From Toxorhynchites rutilus septentrionalis (taxonomy: Eukaryota > Arthropoda > Insecta > Diptera > Culicidae), in the NCBI RefSeq assembly GCF_029784135.1, contig NC_073746.1:58254097-58318096 (forward strand): a stretch of DNA of 64,000 bases, in the 5' to 3' direction. The first letter of the stretch is position 1. Every line of letters begins with the position of its first letter. The translations under genes and the position numbers were made by a program. Positions 45,375 through 57,314 of the stretch are shown here, piece by piece. The notes below the pieces were generated by a model that saw nothing but the letters and a program-made list of their open reading frames with translations, ran no database searches and was not told where the DNA came from.

Positions 45375-48044
45375 ATGAGAATGAGAATGTTCCCAATTTC
45401 CATTAATTTAAAACCTTCACAGACAAGGGATTCCTAATGTATAACATATAAAAAAAATAAAGAATTTCCGATTCGATTGGTAAAGGAACTGGTAAAAATT
45501 CAGTATCCCATTTTGTTTTTTTGAACTCAGCTCTTGGCCAATGCTTTGAATTTATTCATATTACGTCAGCTTATGGAGGGATCTATTGCGGATATTTCCC
45601 CGCAAACCGATTTCAAAAATCTTGATTTGGCTCGGAGCTTTGAGCATAGAAGTGAAACAACTCAAATTCGAGTAACCGAGATGCCTGGGTATAAAATTGG
45701 CACCTCATTTTTTTATTTTTTCAAATTAAAAGAATCGTCCTAAAATCACTGAAAAATGTATTTATTGACATTTTCATACAAAATAAAAGTGAAGTACAAT
45801 AACTTACGTAAATTAACCCAACTTTGGCGAAAAAGCAAGCAATTTTACAAAACAAATCAAACAATCAAACAATCGATAATGTTTACATCATTATCAATGT
45901 AAATCTGCGGCTAAAAAAACAATGTTGCCAGACCGGGTGGGTTTTTGTCCCCAAATCGGGCGAAATTTAATTTCGCTGCATGGGCATGCAATACTTAGTA
46001 TAGTTTATCGTCAACTCCAATTTTACATTGGGGTGCAAAATTACCCGCATATCGAATTTTCACTTTGGAATGAAATCTATGAAATTTGTGATTAAAATCT
46101 TGATACACGTACTCGAATTCGTTGAAGAACATCAATTTCTTAATCCAAATCAGCTTTAATATTTAAAATCGACTCACTATTGGATTTTTAATGATTTTTC
46201 AAAAGACGCACATGAAAAATTTTCGAGGTTTCAAAAACAACAAAACTTGATTTTAAAAAAAAACACAGATATTTTGGGTTTTTGGCATCTGACGTTTGAT
46301 ACTACATTACTAGAACACTATTTTTTATCCACCACCAGAGTGCGCTCATTACCGCCGAAGATCCGGGTGGATACCAAATTACCCACGGGGTACCGACTTT
46401 GCACCAGTTCCTCTATGCATATCATCAAAATTCGTTAGCAGCAAACAAAGTTATTGACATTAAAACTATTTCATAAAAACGTGACCTGTTGTCCGAGTTT
46501 GCACCCTTTCTATGTCAAAAATCTCAGCTTCCCAAAAATGTTATGAGATGATAAATGATGACAAAAGATGATAAATAATTAAATGAAACATTACGGGTTG
46601 AATAGAATCAGCTATCATTGCTTACTGTATATTATTATTGTATGTTGAAAAACGAATCCAGATTTGGTTTTTTTGCTTCTTATTTTTCATCACTCTGTTG
46701 GTTGAAAACCTTGTAAACCGAGGTGCTTACATGTAAATTGTGAATGCGCCGCAAAGTTTCCTCCCACAATCACACCAATATTTTTGTTTCCCTAAACAAC
46801 ATCACGAATCTGTCGCCTGCCCGTCGTCGTCGCCGTTCCCAGCTGCAGGGCCATCATGACTATTACCCATCATTGGCATCCCCCCGGTCGTCGCCACCAC
46901 ACAGTGTGCGCTATTTGTCCTCAAATCCACACAGCACCGAGAACAGCATCGCTCTTATCCGGGTGGACTGGTAGACCAGGAGAAAAGCACGGGTGGGCAC
47001 TTCGCTGAGGTCACGGTTTACATAAAACGCTTGTGTTATCTCGCCTGCAGTATCGGTATATGCGGCTCCGTCGCTAGCGATAATTGTGTGTTTTTCCATC
47101 GTGTTGACATATACACACACAGACGATGGAGGGAGCGTAAACTTGAATACATAAACAGCAATCAATACATCGGCCGGAAAGGCTCCGGCGCCGGAAGACA
47201 GAGCACTGTATTCGGATGATTCCGAGTGAGTGAGTCTCGTGCCAAAAACAGAAACACGTAAAATGGCTGTGAAAAGTCAATAAGGTGAAATGAAAAAAGC
47301 TCACTGAAGCAATTTTCCGGACGAGACAACCACTCACCAAACTCAATCTGAACACTTATGCATGAATTGATACAAAAATTGAAACACTGGAGCCGCCGCT
47401 GCCTGTGAAGGAAAGAGAGATAAATGGGATAGAAAAAAGGACGTGGTACAAAAAAAAAAGGAACACGAACCGCAAAACCGCCATCGATAAAAGCAGGGGG
47501 AAAGGTGAATAAATTAAATCACAGTTCTCACTCCCACACAATCGATCCGGTTTCCTCGCTTCGTCTTGTTGTGTTTTGGTCGGAGTTCTATTGCTTTTTT
47601 ATTATTAGTCTCGTTCTTCCCGCTGTCGATGTCATCTCATCGGCATCCGATTGCTGTTGGAGGTTCGATGGACACAGTTCAACTCGGGTACCACAGACAA
47701 TCCCTTCCGTGGGTTGGGTCAAATTAAAATTCCGATTTCATGAAAGTGATTATATGCTGTGAACTGGTGAACAGTTTGTGTGAATATATGCAGGATTATT
47801 CAGGGAAAATGAACTGTAGAACAATGGCAATGCAATAATTATATTTTTCACTACTCTTACTAAGGTATTATTAAAGTAATTTTTTTTTCAAACAAATCCA
47901 AAAAATCATTACAAGCGCTTATACATTCGGTTTCAAACCTATAGAACCTCTCCTTTTGTCTAGTCTTTCTATGCGAAGAGATAGAAATGCATGAAATAAT
48001 TTACTATAACTATTTTCGTTTATAAAACTAACTTTATAAGGTTC
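45375..48044. other. No recognised gene
   Basis: 45375-46740 is AT-rich, with no clear terminal repeats. 46740-47760 is more GC-rich and without relatives in the window, so it may be host non-coding sequence. Frames on both strands overlap and show no domains I know. Confidence 0.35.
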
Positions 48045-48250
48045 ATTGTTTTGTTCAGGCGCAATTCATTTGAAGAAAGCCAAAATGGCGATATTTCATA
48101 ACTATAGAACCAGATGTTATTCCTCCTTCAAAATAATTATTGTTTTGCATAATTAACGTCAATTCCGCATGAATTACAACATGTTTTGTTTTGAACCTGA
48201 TCAAAATTTTTTTTCGGCAGGTATTTCAAAATTTGTATCTCGTTCTTTGC
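48045..48250 (+). repeat. Single arm of the foldback family
   Basis: TTGTTTTGTTCAGGCGCAA, TTTCATAACTATAGAACCAG and AATTAACGTCAATTCCGCAT match, with divergence, the outer arm of the element at 39094-40739. Confidence 0.6.
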
Positions 48251-48277
48251 GGTGAAAGCACTCGTTTTACTTTTTTT

Positions 48278-48590
48278 GACGTAGGACTACGTCTAACCGG
48301 AAGATAAGGGGGTGAAATGGAAATCCAGGCACTGAACAAGTAGAAAAAAATGCAAGATTTGGAACGCTTATAACTCGAGCATTTCTCAATAGATCGCAAA
48401 GGTTTTTGCATCAATTGATAGGAAATATATCTACGCATCTATCATAACGAATAACATTTCATTTTTCTTGAGATAAATAATTGAATAATTGTGAAATATC
48501 AAGCATTGTCAAAATGCTCTATGTGCCCATTTTTGATTGGTCCATTTTGTGCTCCTCAAATCGTACCGACCAAAACGGGCAACCAGAACA
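48278..48590 (+). repeat. Direct repeat A (with 51387-51720)
   Basis: It starts GACGTAGGACTACGTC and shares with 51387-51720, in order, GGGGTGAAATGG-like text, ACGCTTATAACT, TTTGCATCAATTGAT, ATATATCTACGCA and CCGACCAAAACG. The copies are about 310-330 bp and strongly diverged. The GACGTAGGACTACGT motif also occurs at 11407. Confidence 0.65.
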
Positions 48591-48794
48591 GCAGCGAAAT
48601 AGAATGAAGCACGATTGGAAAGGAAAAAGAAAAAAATGAACGAAACATTGGTCGCAGTCTCACACATGCGTAATTCTCGAGCCAGCCAGTCAGCTTAAAA
48701 ATCCCCGCTCCGCTGCCGTAACGATCATTCTCATTCAAACCGTACACCACATCGGTTCGCATCACAACACATCAACAAGCCAACCCAAGCAGCC

Positions 48795-49244
48795 ATGTCT
48801 GGACATGGTAAAGGAGGAAAAGTGAAGGGAAAGGCAAAATCCCGCTCGAACCGTGTTGATCTGGAGTTCCCCGCAAGGGTAGCTAGGCCGAGCGCGTTAG
48901 TACCAGTGCACCAGTTCACCTAGTTGGCGTTATATAGTTTCGCCGGCCAAGTGATCGAGTTAGCTGGCAAAGCTGCTCGCGACGATAAGAAAATCCGCAT
49001 TTGGAACAGAACACATTCGGTTCGGTGGACATCAAGACAACAGGCAGTTGCAGCGAGTGGCAAACGCAATCGCAAACGGCATCAGGTAGCAAAAGAAAAA
49101 AGTTTGTTATTTATACAAACTGCTTTGGTGGCAAATCCAGAACAAGGCGGCATCGAGGGCGTTCGAAATGTTTTTTTTCAAAACCACGAGTACTAAGTTT
49201 TCTAAATTGGAACCATTCCATAAAACAAGGCGCTTTTCAGGGCC
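48795..49244 (+). pseudogene. Histone H2A pseudogene 1
   Basis: The ATG at 48795 reads [20 protein letters not shown], the canonical start of histone H2A. A deletion then removes about 25 bases (the GRIHRLL region). The following DNA still matches the NYAERVGAGAPVYLAAV and EVIELAGKAARDDKK-like parts in shifted frames with a stop (TAG at about 48919). From about 48990 similarity to the core C-terminus is lost. A histone-type 3' stem-loop lies at 49229-49244. H2A packs DNA with H2B in nucleosomes. This copy cannot encode it. A divergent promoter block remains upstream (48660-48790). Confidence 0.88.
49229..49244 (+). promoter_or_regulatory. Histone 3' stem-loop, pseudogene 1
   Basis: GGCGCTTTTCAGGGCC forms a 6-bp stem with one G-G mismatch and a four-base TTTC loop, followed by ATTAAA. 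It matches the GGYYCUUUUCAGRRCC element that directs processing of replication-dependent histone mRNAs. Confidence 0.75.
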
Positions 49245-49589
49245 ATTAAACCTTCCAAAAAAGAGTTTAGGAAATACAGTTCAATGCTTTCTAAAACAAT
49301 ATCCAAAATAATAATAAAACACAAATTGATTTTTTCATAATTTGTTTGCCAGCTTATTGATTTTCACCAATTCTTAAATTGCTTCTAGATTGAAAGTACA
49401 GTAATTTACACTTATCTCGACATTTAGCTAATTGGACGGACCTGTAATGCGAGATATTTAGTTGGACATTTTTGTAAACATAGAGTTCGGGGTCCAAATT
49501 ATGACCCCACATTGAAAGTCGACACTGTACCACTGTCATCGCAAATGTTCAATTACAGGTTAAAATTACCTCCAATCCGACACTGAGTG

Positions 49590-49800
49590 GTGGTAATGCG
49601 ACGTGCCATTGAATGTAATTTCCTGTAAAATATGTCACAAGCTGGATGGGAAGAAATTTTCCAACTGTGAAAGCTGTGGCGAGTGGCAAATGCAATCGCT
49701 AAACAGAAAGGTTTAGCCGAACAAGATGGGGATACCAAGTGATAACAAAACAATAAACTCTTTGGATTGAAGATAATTATGTGATCCTGAAAAGGACCCT
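49590..49800 (+). repeat. Partial duplicate of H2A pseudogene 3' flank
   Basis: ATTGAATGTAATTTCCTGTA through CTGGATGGGAAGAAATTTTC, AACTGTGAAAGCTGTGGCGA and GAACAAGATGGGGATA is nearly identical to 50288-50420 downstream of H2A pseudogene 2. On the minus strand, 49798-49783 can form a GGTCCTTTTCAGGATC hairpin resembling a histone stem-loop. No H2A coding half accompanies this segment. Confidence 0.7.
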
Positions 49801-49954
49801 TTTTAGCCTGCTTGTGAATCCAACGAGCGAACAAATCGTAATGAATGTATTTTTTGCCATCGCTCCCTTTTAACGCTCATTCGTTCGTCTCGTTGGACTC
49901 GCCCCTCTGGCTGAGTCTGCCGATTTGTCTCTATCCTGTGAGTGTGTACCGCTA

Positions 49955-49966
49955 GAGTATAAAACA
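49955..49966 (+). promoter_or_regulatory. TATA-like box of H2A pseudogene 2
   Basis: AGTATAAAACAC lies about 75 bases upstream of the decayed start codon region. It suggests gene duplication rather than a promoterless retrocopy. Confidence 0.55.
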
Positions 49967-50033
49967 CGCGGACCCCAAAAAAATATCTTATTTCCTTTCA
50001 AACCGTAAACCCGTGTGGTTGTGCGGCATCGGC

Positions 50034-50459
50034 ATCGTGGACGTAACAAAGGAGAACAAGTTAAGGGAAAGGCAAAGTCTCGCTCGAACCGTGCAGTTCT
50101 CCAGTTCCCTGTTGGTCGCATTCACTGATTGCTCCGCAAGGGTAACTAAGCCGAACGGATTGGTGCCGGAGCACCAGTATACCTAACAGCGATTATAGAG
50201 TTTCGGCCGTCGGAGTGCTTCGGTTCGGCGCTCATCTAGGCAACAATTAGTTTCAGTAAATGGCAAAGTGTTTCTCCGGCACGTCGCATTAAATGTAATT
50301 TACTGAACCACTTGTCCCAAGCTGGATGGGAAGAAATTTTCCAACTGTGAAAGCTGTGGCGAGTGGTAAATGCAATCGCTAAACAGAAAGGTTTAGCCGA
50401 ACAAGATGGGGATATCGAGTGATAACAAAAACACAACACCAAAGGTTCTTTTCAGAACC
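50034..50459 (+). pseudogene. Histone H2A pseudogene 2
   Basis: The start codon is damaged (ATCG at 50034). The frame then reads [20 protein letters not shown] and GRIH before a stop, with LLRKGN, a second stop, and AERIGAGAPVY in the same register, the H2A alpha-1/loop region. After about 50185 similarity fades through TCGGCCGTCGGAGTGCTTCG. A perfect histone stem-loop ends the unit at 50444-50459. It keeps the GRIHRLL stretch that pseudogene 1 lost, so the two decayed independently. Confidence 0.88.
50444..50459 (+). promoter_or_regulatory. Histone 3' stem-loop, pseudogene 2
   Basis: GGTTCTTTTCAGAACC is a perfect 6-bp stem with a TTTC loop, preceded by CACCAAA and followed by ATCAA, matching the consensus for stem-loop-binding protein. 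It is intact although the coding part is dead. Confidence 0.85.
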
Positions 50460-50598
50460 ATCAACATATTCATAAAGAGTAAACAGTAAACTAATCCATT
50501 TTTCAGGTAGATAGTAGAAAAAATCCATTTTTCACGTAGGAGAAGAAAATAAAACAATATATTTAAAATATATATTTAACAAAAGCTGTCCCCTTTGT

Positions 50599-50657
50599 GA
50601 TAGAGGCGAATGAACTGCAAAGTTTAAAGCCTCTTAAAAACAAAGAAGAAGAAGAAG
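50599..50657 (+). mobile_element. 5'-truncated SINE stub with GAA tail
   Basis: About 59 bases ending CAAAGAAGAAGAAGAA are flanked by the 11-bp direct repeat GTCCCCTTTGT at 50588-50598 and 50658-50668. The repeat and GAA tail indicate a LINE-driven insertion. The body (AAAGCCTCTTAAAAAC) is not clearly the SINE of 10464. Confidence 0.7.
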
Positions 50658-50669
50658 TCCCCTTTGTAT

Positions 50670-52250
50670 AGTCCTACGTCACTCCGGTTATGTCCCTGAC
50701 ATTACCCACCCGTCTTTTTTTTAATATTTCTCCTGTCCAAAACAATAAAAGTTATGAAGCTAGTCTCACAAACGAGGATAGTTACTGTATCCCACCCTAT
50801 TTACATTTTTTCGAACCAACCTTTTCTATACCGCTGGTATGAAAACTTAAAAAATCAGTGGTTCTATAGTTATGAAACACAATGTATGTTATATAATCAC
50901 GTCCGCTTGTATTCTGAAATTCTTTTAATTGAGAATTAAATTAAGAATCAATTCCTTTAGTCTGAAATATGAAGAAGGTTGTCATCATCCAGAAAGAAAT
51001 ATTTCATGTCTGGTCTCTGGATATCACAATCTGGTTTTTGTAGACAATTTGAAAGTGTGGAATCTTGTACCAAGTATATTTGGCAGGTTAGGAATCTATA
51101 TACATATCAAATTATCACAAAAATCTGTGAAATGAAGTACGAATTGTCCGAATCACGTACCAAGTGACATAGAGTAATTTTACTTTTTGCAGTGGTCGAA
51201 GATCTTACGGGTTTGCTCCAGAACTGGCGATCCATCTGCTCGGAAGGTGTTTTCAGAGCAAGAAACAACACTTTCGAAACATATTGTGCAAGGTATTACG
51301 AAAGAAGGAATAGGTCAATCATGACCATGATGGAATTCTACAGCGTATGGATATCTAATGCGATTGATAGACAATGATATTCCATATGACGCAGGACTAC
51401 GTTTGACTGCAAGGTATAGGGTGTGAAATGAAAATCTAAAAATTCAAAATGTAACGAAATAATGAAAGATTTTAAACGCTTATAACTAAATCTTTACTTG
51501 ATAGAACCTAGACGAGTTTGCATCAATTGATTGGAAGTATATCTACGCAACTATCACAAAAAAAAACATTGTAAATTTATTCAAACAAACCATTGGATAA
51601 CTGAAAAATGTCGACGAAAATCTAAATCTTATCTAAACGAAAAAATCTTATCTAAACGAAAATTTTCGCAGTGAATATTTTAATCTGTGTTCCTTAAGTT
51701 GTGCCGACCAAAACGAGCAGCGGTGAGGCACAATTTTAATACATCCTTCGCAGATGCTGTTTCCCTCCTTATTATCATTTCTGATTCAGCGAGCTCTTTT
51801 CGAGAATTTGTTGACAAAATACGAAATAAAATAAAAATAAGAAATAAAGCAGTTTTTGGACGGAAATCCTGAGCAAGAATTCTATACCTCGTTTGATCGG
51901 CAGAGTGCTCCGAAGGAATTCAAAATAAAAAAAAACTTATCGTTTTTCGTATGCCGAGCAATCCTTAGTTTTCGTAACTTCCGATATCATGAAACAGGGA
52001 ATTCATCAACAAGAGTACCCTCAGAAGAGGGTACAGGCCCATCTTGGAAAGCTTCAAATTCGTTGTTGGCAGCTGATGAATACTGTGTTTGATTTTTTCT
52101 TTCAGGAATTTTTATCAAACAATTTTCACGTCATGTGGGCTTGCTTGTTTGAAAATTTGATTACTTAAAACTGAAATTGTAAAAATTAAAAAAAAATTAG
52201 AATAAAATGCCGTGTTCAATTTTTTCGATTCCCAAAATAAATGAATCGGT
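50670..52250. repeat. Diverged repeat region incl. direct repeat B (51387-51720)
   Basis: 51387-51720 is the second copy of the repeat at 48278-48590. GGTTCTATAGTTATGAAACA at 50858 is a fragment of the foldback arm of 39094-40739. A short direct repeat ATCTTATCTAAACGAAAA occurs twice near 51627-51662. Frames at 50929-51377 and 51856-52092 are unrecognised. Confidence 0.5.
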
Positions 52251-52741
52251 TGCAGAGCTAATGCACCCATTTCTGGTTTGGAAGAACGAACTAATTATCA
52301 AACAAACAAAAAAAAGTTTAACAGAACACTTGTACACCATATTATCGAATGCCTCATAACAATTAGATTTATATTCTGCAAAGGTGTTGAAGGTGCGCTC
52401 ACACCACTGTACGATTCACAAGCTATATCACTACCATATACTACATTCCGACGCTACTTGCTATGGCCCCAATTGGATTTACCTTTTTATGCTATCAAAC
52501 TGCAGTTTTAATCATAGTTCTCGCATGTTACTTTTTGACAAATTTTACTTTTCTTCATAAAACGATGTTTTTATGCATAATCTTTCGAAATTTTTTTACT
52601 GTTTGTTCAATTGTCCCATGTTGATATTCCAGGTATAACTGTCTCACCATGAATTTTCAAAATATGCTAGAAAACATTGATAGCGTTTTTCTCAGTTGCT
52701 GGTCTTGGAACATGGGACAACTATGCGTAGAACGGCAGTAT
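52250..52741 (+). repeat. Second copy of TTGTCCCATGTT repeat
   Basis: Matches 8880-9325 in the same orientation, with rearranged order: TTTCTGGTTTGGAAGAACG, then AGATTTATATTCTGCAAAG, then CAATTGTCCCATGTTGATATT, then TGGAACATGGGACAACTATG and CGTAGAACGGCAGTA. Confidence 0.6.
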
Positions 52742-53400
52742 GGGGCTATCAATTGGCATATTGAACACATTTTGGAGCAGGGCTGACGGTATCATAGTTA
52801 TATACTACTTGCAAAAAGTAACTATATAATTGCAAAGGACATGATAACAGATCGTACATTTCTTGCATAAATCGCTTAGTGTTCGGTTGTTCTCTTGATA
52901 CCCGTTTTTGGTTTAAGTTGATTTTTTTGATTTCTTTTATTGCCTTAGCGTTAATGAAGTTTTGTGTGTAGGTACTCTTGGGAGGTGACCTGCTTTTTCG
53001 GAACGACATTTCCTATCGCTATAGGTTCAATCATTCCGGGCAACGATTCGGATTTCGGTCTAGAAATCCCTTCAACTAATCTCAGGCAGCAATCATCTTG
53101 TCCGGATTGAAACGGTTCTCAACATTTTTTTTGGCCAAACGATGGTAATGGGAATCCATGTTCTTTCGTGGATCACTTTATTTTGGGAAAGTGCTTATCA
53201 AGTAGTGTCACTTATTAGTTTTTTGAACCGACGGTTATTGGAGAGTTTATATGTTGAATATGTGTTTGTTTTATTGTTTTGAACGTACGAGTTCTTCTGA
53301 CGGTTTCTATCGATATTTGTTGGAGTTCTCATGTCAGCTCCAACGGCAATGCAATAGATAAAGAGTGTTATATCCGCGATGAAGCATTATCATTCATCCG

Positions 53401-53605
53401 CTGATTCAGTCATTCCATGCCAAACCGATATACTGGATCTCAAATTTTCGTGAAAAATGATAATTTTGTTCTTTACCGCAAAACATTGGACCGTTTTTTT
53501 TTTCTATTTTTTCATTAGGGTGACCATTTCCATGGTCCGAAGAATCAACTTCCTCACCTTGTTTTCCAAAAATGACTTATTTCGAAAAATCGTAACTTTT
53601 GAAGT
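53401..53605 (+). repeat. Single arm of palindromic MITE
   Basis: CATTCCATGCCAAACCGATA, GTTCTTTACCGCAAAACATT and AGGGTGACCATTTCCATGGT match the left arm of the element at 2701-3400. The opposite arm is missing. Confidence 0.75.
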
Positions 53606-54189
53606 ACTTTTTTCGATCCTTCAAGATACCGAGAAATAACGCAGCTTTCTCTATTACTTTTTTTGCTTCCCTTCTTGCTTTTGATTTTTCAAAGTTCGAA
53701 TCACCGGAAGCGCAAATCGCCATTCAGTGTGTTCTTTGTGCAATTTCGCTGGTTTAGGTCAATTCGCGTTGATGCCATTAAGCTCCGTTTTCCGAATGTG
53801 GGAAGCGACAATGACTATTGTGGATTTTTAGTTGAAATGAACTATCCTTCAAAATAAAAATAAGAATGAAAATTTACTTCTCCGTATCGGATATCTGTAG
53901 ATACCTCGGTACTTTGTTGTTTCGGGTTTAGGAAAAACACTTTACTGTTCAATTAAAACAACCTTTTTATTTTATCCGCGTTTAAACACACTCTCTTTAC
54001 CGTTTCCGTTCTCACTCAAAAAAGATCTCCTTCTTCCTCTTCTTTCTCCCTTGTCATGGGTATTCCTTGTAGGTTGTCTTGCTTAGTTACACTACCAATA
54101 TCATATTATAAGAACAGCTAACTAATACCCTACAATATCTATTCTATGCAGAAGCATAAACACGATTTTTCGCGAGGTACAAATTTCAA

Positions 54190-54372
54190 CAAACAACAGC
54201 TCTTTTTGGTTGTTTGAACTGATTGAAAACAGAGGAGAGCTTCTTGTAATACATGCGAAATTAATGTTAATTTTGTAAGGAGTAGAAAATTTTACATCCA
54301 GTTCTATATCAATGGGAACTCTTCTGTTGGGGTTTACAGTGATTCGCGCCTGACCAAAACAATCATTTTTAT
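54190..54372 (-). repeat. Single arm of foldback family, inverted
   Basis: AATTTTGTAAGGAGTAGAAAATTTTACATCC and GTGATTCGCGCCTGACCAAAACAAT match the right-arm orientation of the element at 39094-40739. Together with 48045-48250 it could be the far end of a 6.3-kb unit, but this is unproven. Confidence 0.5.
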
Positions 54373-56540
54373 CAATTGTATGTAGTTATGTTCTTATAAA
54401 AGAAGTCAACGAAAACGAAGCCCTATGTACATAATTTCACCTGAGTTAGGTATATCTCTGAAAACTCAACTACAAAGTTGGGTGGTTCTGTTTCATAGAA
54501 TCAGGTGTATGTAAATTATGTTTTAATGTTGAAATTGTTTCAAATTGCTGATGATACGGGTAAAAGAAAAGTTTGGTAATAATTTATTCTATGCTTCCAC
54601 CATTCGAAATTGAGAAAACTTAATGTGATGATTCTATCTTGGAACAAGTCATTGCTTAAATATTATTCATATTCCTTTCTGCAGAAAAACAATAACCAAA
54701 CAACACCTGCAATTGTTTTTCGTTTGCAACATTCATGCTAATCACAAAGAGCAACGAGAGCTATGTAAAGGCACCATACGCTTCAAACAATCAATTCAGT
54801 TTAATGTAGCGTCGGTCGTAATTTGTATATAAATTACTTGATTTATTGACAGCTGCTGGAGCGATAAACAGAGTATATATAAAATGAAATTATTCCTTAC
54901 CTTTTAACAAGCCACCATTCACTAGAGCTCACAGGTCCCCTTATCGTGCCTCAACGCGAACCGTGAACTGCATGCAGTGTATTCAAAACACCGCCACCAA
55001 AGGATGGATTATGACAGGAGAACAATGATGACGAGACGACGACGACGTCGCCAACAATACCGATAACTACGATAATAAAACCGTCAACAAATTGTTGTTG
55101 CTGGCACAACATTCACGTTGATCGACTGAATTATGTCACGAATGAAAGGAGCAATGAGGGGCACTGGTATTTTATTCACTATGTATTTTGACAAATGGAC
55201 AATGGATGGGTTCCACTAACCTCAATACACGATGGACTTGTAACTGTTGAACCCAATCATACCAAGTTTTGACACAATCTCTATTTACGTAGACTGCGGC
55301 AACACATTTTTCTTCTTACGCTCACGGGAACTCAAAACTTTCTTTACTTTCCTATGAGTGCCTCCGCGAAATTTCTTCTCCAATATCCTCCTATCAAATT
55401 TGTTTTGTTCTGCTGCACTTTCTAAGATGTTATCCCGGTCAAAGCTGCTATCGGTCGGCGAAAGCTATCGCATTCACAACACCTCCGGAGGCACGCGCTG
55501 CGAAAGCCACATACACATCAACGAACACACATTGCCGGGAACACTTTACACGCTCAAACACGTTTCACCGTTTCTGTTATTTGCAAACAGCAAGCAGCTG
55601 ATCCAAGAACAGCGTCGTTGTCGTCGTCGTCGGCGGCGGCGAACTGGTTATTTTTGGTCTGCCAAGAAGGGAGCGATAAACGCATGAACGCGGAACTGCA
55701 CTCATGAAATCAGCCGCACACACAATTCTGCACCGTAATGTGTGTACACGAGCGAGATAGCACAAGACAGTCGAACCGGGATGCTGCGTTGTTTGTGTTG
55801 TGACTTTTCTTCTCCGTGAATCTGACGCTGATCTCCCCCACAAGGCAGCGAGTAGTATTCCTTTCGCTCATGGGCCGAGTTAGCGATCCAAACACGGCAA
55901 CGAATCGAGACACACTGAAAGAGCTGGTCGCCGCGGATCTATGTGAGCGACAGCGAGTGGTCCACTGCTATCGTTGGCAGCGTGCAGACCCACGACAGGG
56001 TACGTGTGCACTTCGGCGAAGTTCGCTCGAGCTGGCCGAGTGGCAGCATGGTTTTGGCTTCGATGAGATGGCGGAGCTTTTTAGTACAACGATGAGAAGA
56101 ATGAGAGGGAGAGTGAGCAAGCAGTCAAAATACAAACAGGTGAGCTTTGAAGATTGAAGATATCTTGTGGAGACGCATTGTGTTTAGTCGAGATAAAATA
56201 ACTACCGTTTGTCAAACATACCGTCGATGGGGGTGAGAACTTTTTGTTGAATAACTATCGTAAATTAAAATGAAACGCAATTCTGATTACGTAGATATGT
56301 TCTCTGATGATGTACTTACGTTTAGAAATCAATTTCTTAATAATTTCAAGATAATTTGACGACATGTAAGTGTCTTGAATGTTTATTTCAGTTACGAAAA
56401 TAGTGTCAATCCACCTAGAAGTGCGATGGAAATATTTTTATATGAATATTTTTCTTAAATCTGCCGTCGACGATATCTTTTTCCATGATGCTGTTTCCTG
56501 GAAGGATATTAAACTTTTCAGTTACTTTCGTCTCACTCAT
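54373..56540. other. Unique-looking DNA, no recognised gene
   Basis: 54900-56160 is less AT-rich, with a GAC/ACG-rich stretch near 55030 and a CGT/CGG run near 55615-55640. Frames at 55358-55687 and 55816-56157 overlap others on the opposite strand, and I see no domain. It could be host UTR or regulatory DNA. Confidence 0.35.
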
Positions 56541-56548
56541 GAGGTGAG

Positions 56549-56860
56549 GTCCCCGTGGCCTAGTGGTTAGCGTGGCGCTCGCCAAGATGGAGGTTTCGGG
56601 ATTGATTCCCGTTCGGGTCAGAAATTCAATCGACAAAGGTCGTTTTTGGTTTGCACTGGGAAGAGCAAATGGACACTGTCAGTCTTGGAACTACAAAAAA
56701 AAACGGAAACGGCGAATTGATGCCGCTATAAGCGTCTTTGCCCAGTCCAGGTGGTTCTTGGGACGAAAAACAGCAGTATCACGATGGTCCTCTTGCGAGA
56801 TAGTTTGGTTGGTCGCAGGCCTTGCAAGTTGCATCACGAAAACACTAAGCAATGAATGAT
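56549..56860 (+). mobile_element. tRNA-derived SINE, third family
   Basis: The head at 56549-56620 has A box TGGCCTAGTGG and B box GGGATTGATTCCC, in a tRNA-like frame with paired C/G ends. The body that follows (GGTCGTTTTTGGTTTGCACT) differs from the other SINEs. No GAA tail was seen, and the 3' end is uncertain. Confidence 0.55.
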
Positions 56861-57002
56861 ACACAAAACATTTTGAATCAGGTCATGTACAGGGTTTTCC
56901 ATTTCGGGCTTCCGAAAGTATACAGCCCTGTGCTGACAACCGTTTGACATAGCTGTCAACCAAAGCGTCATATCGTTAGTTGAATGTCTGCCATTTTACA
57001 AT

Positions 57003-57314
57003 ATGGATCGTTTTAGCATCGCACAACGTATTAATTTGGTTAAATTATACTATAAAAATGATGAAAACCCGGCAAATGTTTTTCGAGCATTACGGACGGA
57101 TTTTGGTCGTCATGGACGGCCTTCAGAGCACACAATCGCTAATGTAGTGCGTAAATTCGAACAAACTGGATCCGTAGCGGATATTGTGAAACCTGTGCAT
57201 CATCGTAATGTGCGTTCGGCCGAAAATATTGCTGCTGTTGCTGCCAGTGTGGAGGATGACCCGAATGTTTCGATTCCACGGCGTGCTCAGCAATTAGCAG
57301 ATCATGCGATTTGA
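57003..57314 (+). CDS. Transposase DNA-binding half, open reading frame
   Basis: MDRFSIAQRINLVKLYYKND starts a 103-codon frame that continues through GRHGRPSEHTIANVVRKFEQ and TGSVADIVKP to ENIAAVAASVEDDPNVSIPR. This is the N-terminal helix-turn-helix region of a large insect transposase family of the Tc1/mariner superfamily (DUF4817-type, from memory of the family). It stops at TGA 57312 right at the internal deletion. It could still encode an end-binding peptide without catalytic activity. Expression is not known. Confidence 0.72.
   Translation: MDRFSIAQRINLVKLYYKNDENPANVFRALRTDFGRHGRPSEHTIANVVRKFEQTGSVADIVKPVHHRNVRSAENIAAVAASVEDDPNVSIPRRAQQLADHAI

Noticed and set aside
49870..50121. Minus-strand frame across H2A pseudogene 2
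   Set aside because: Shadow of the sense H2A sequence.
55358..55687. 109-codon frame ending in an Arg-rich run
   Set aside because: The arginine run is a CGT/CGG repeat. No homology was recognised, and an opposite-strand frame overlaps it.
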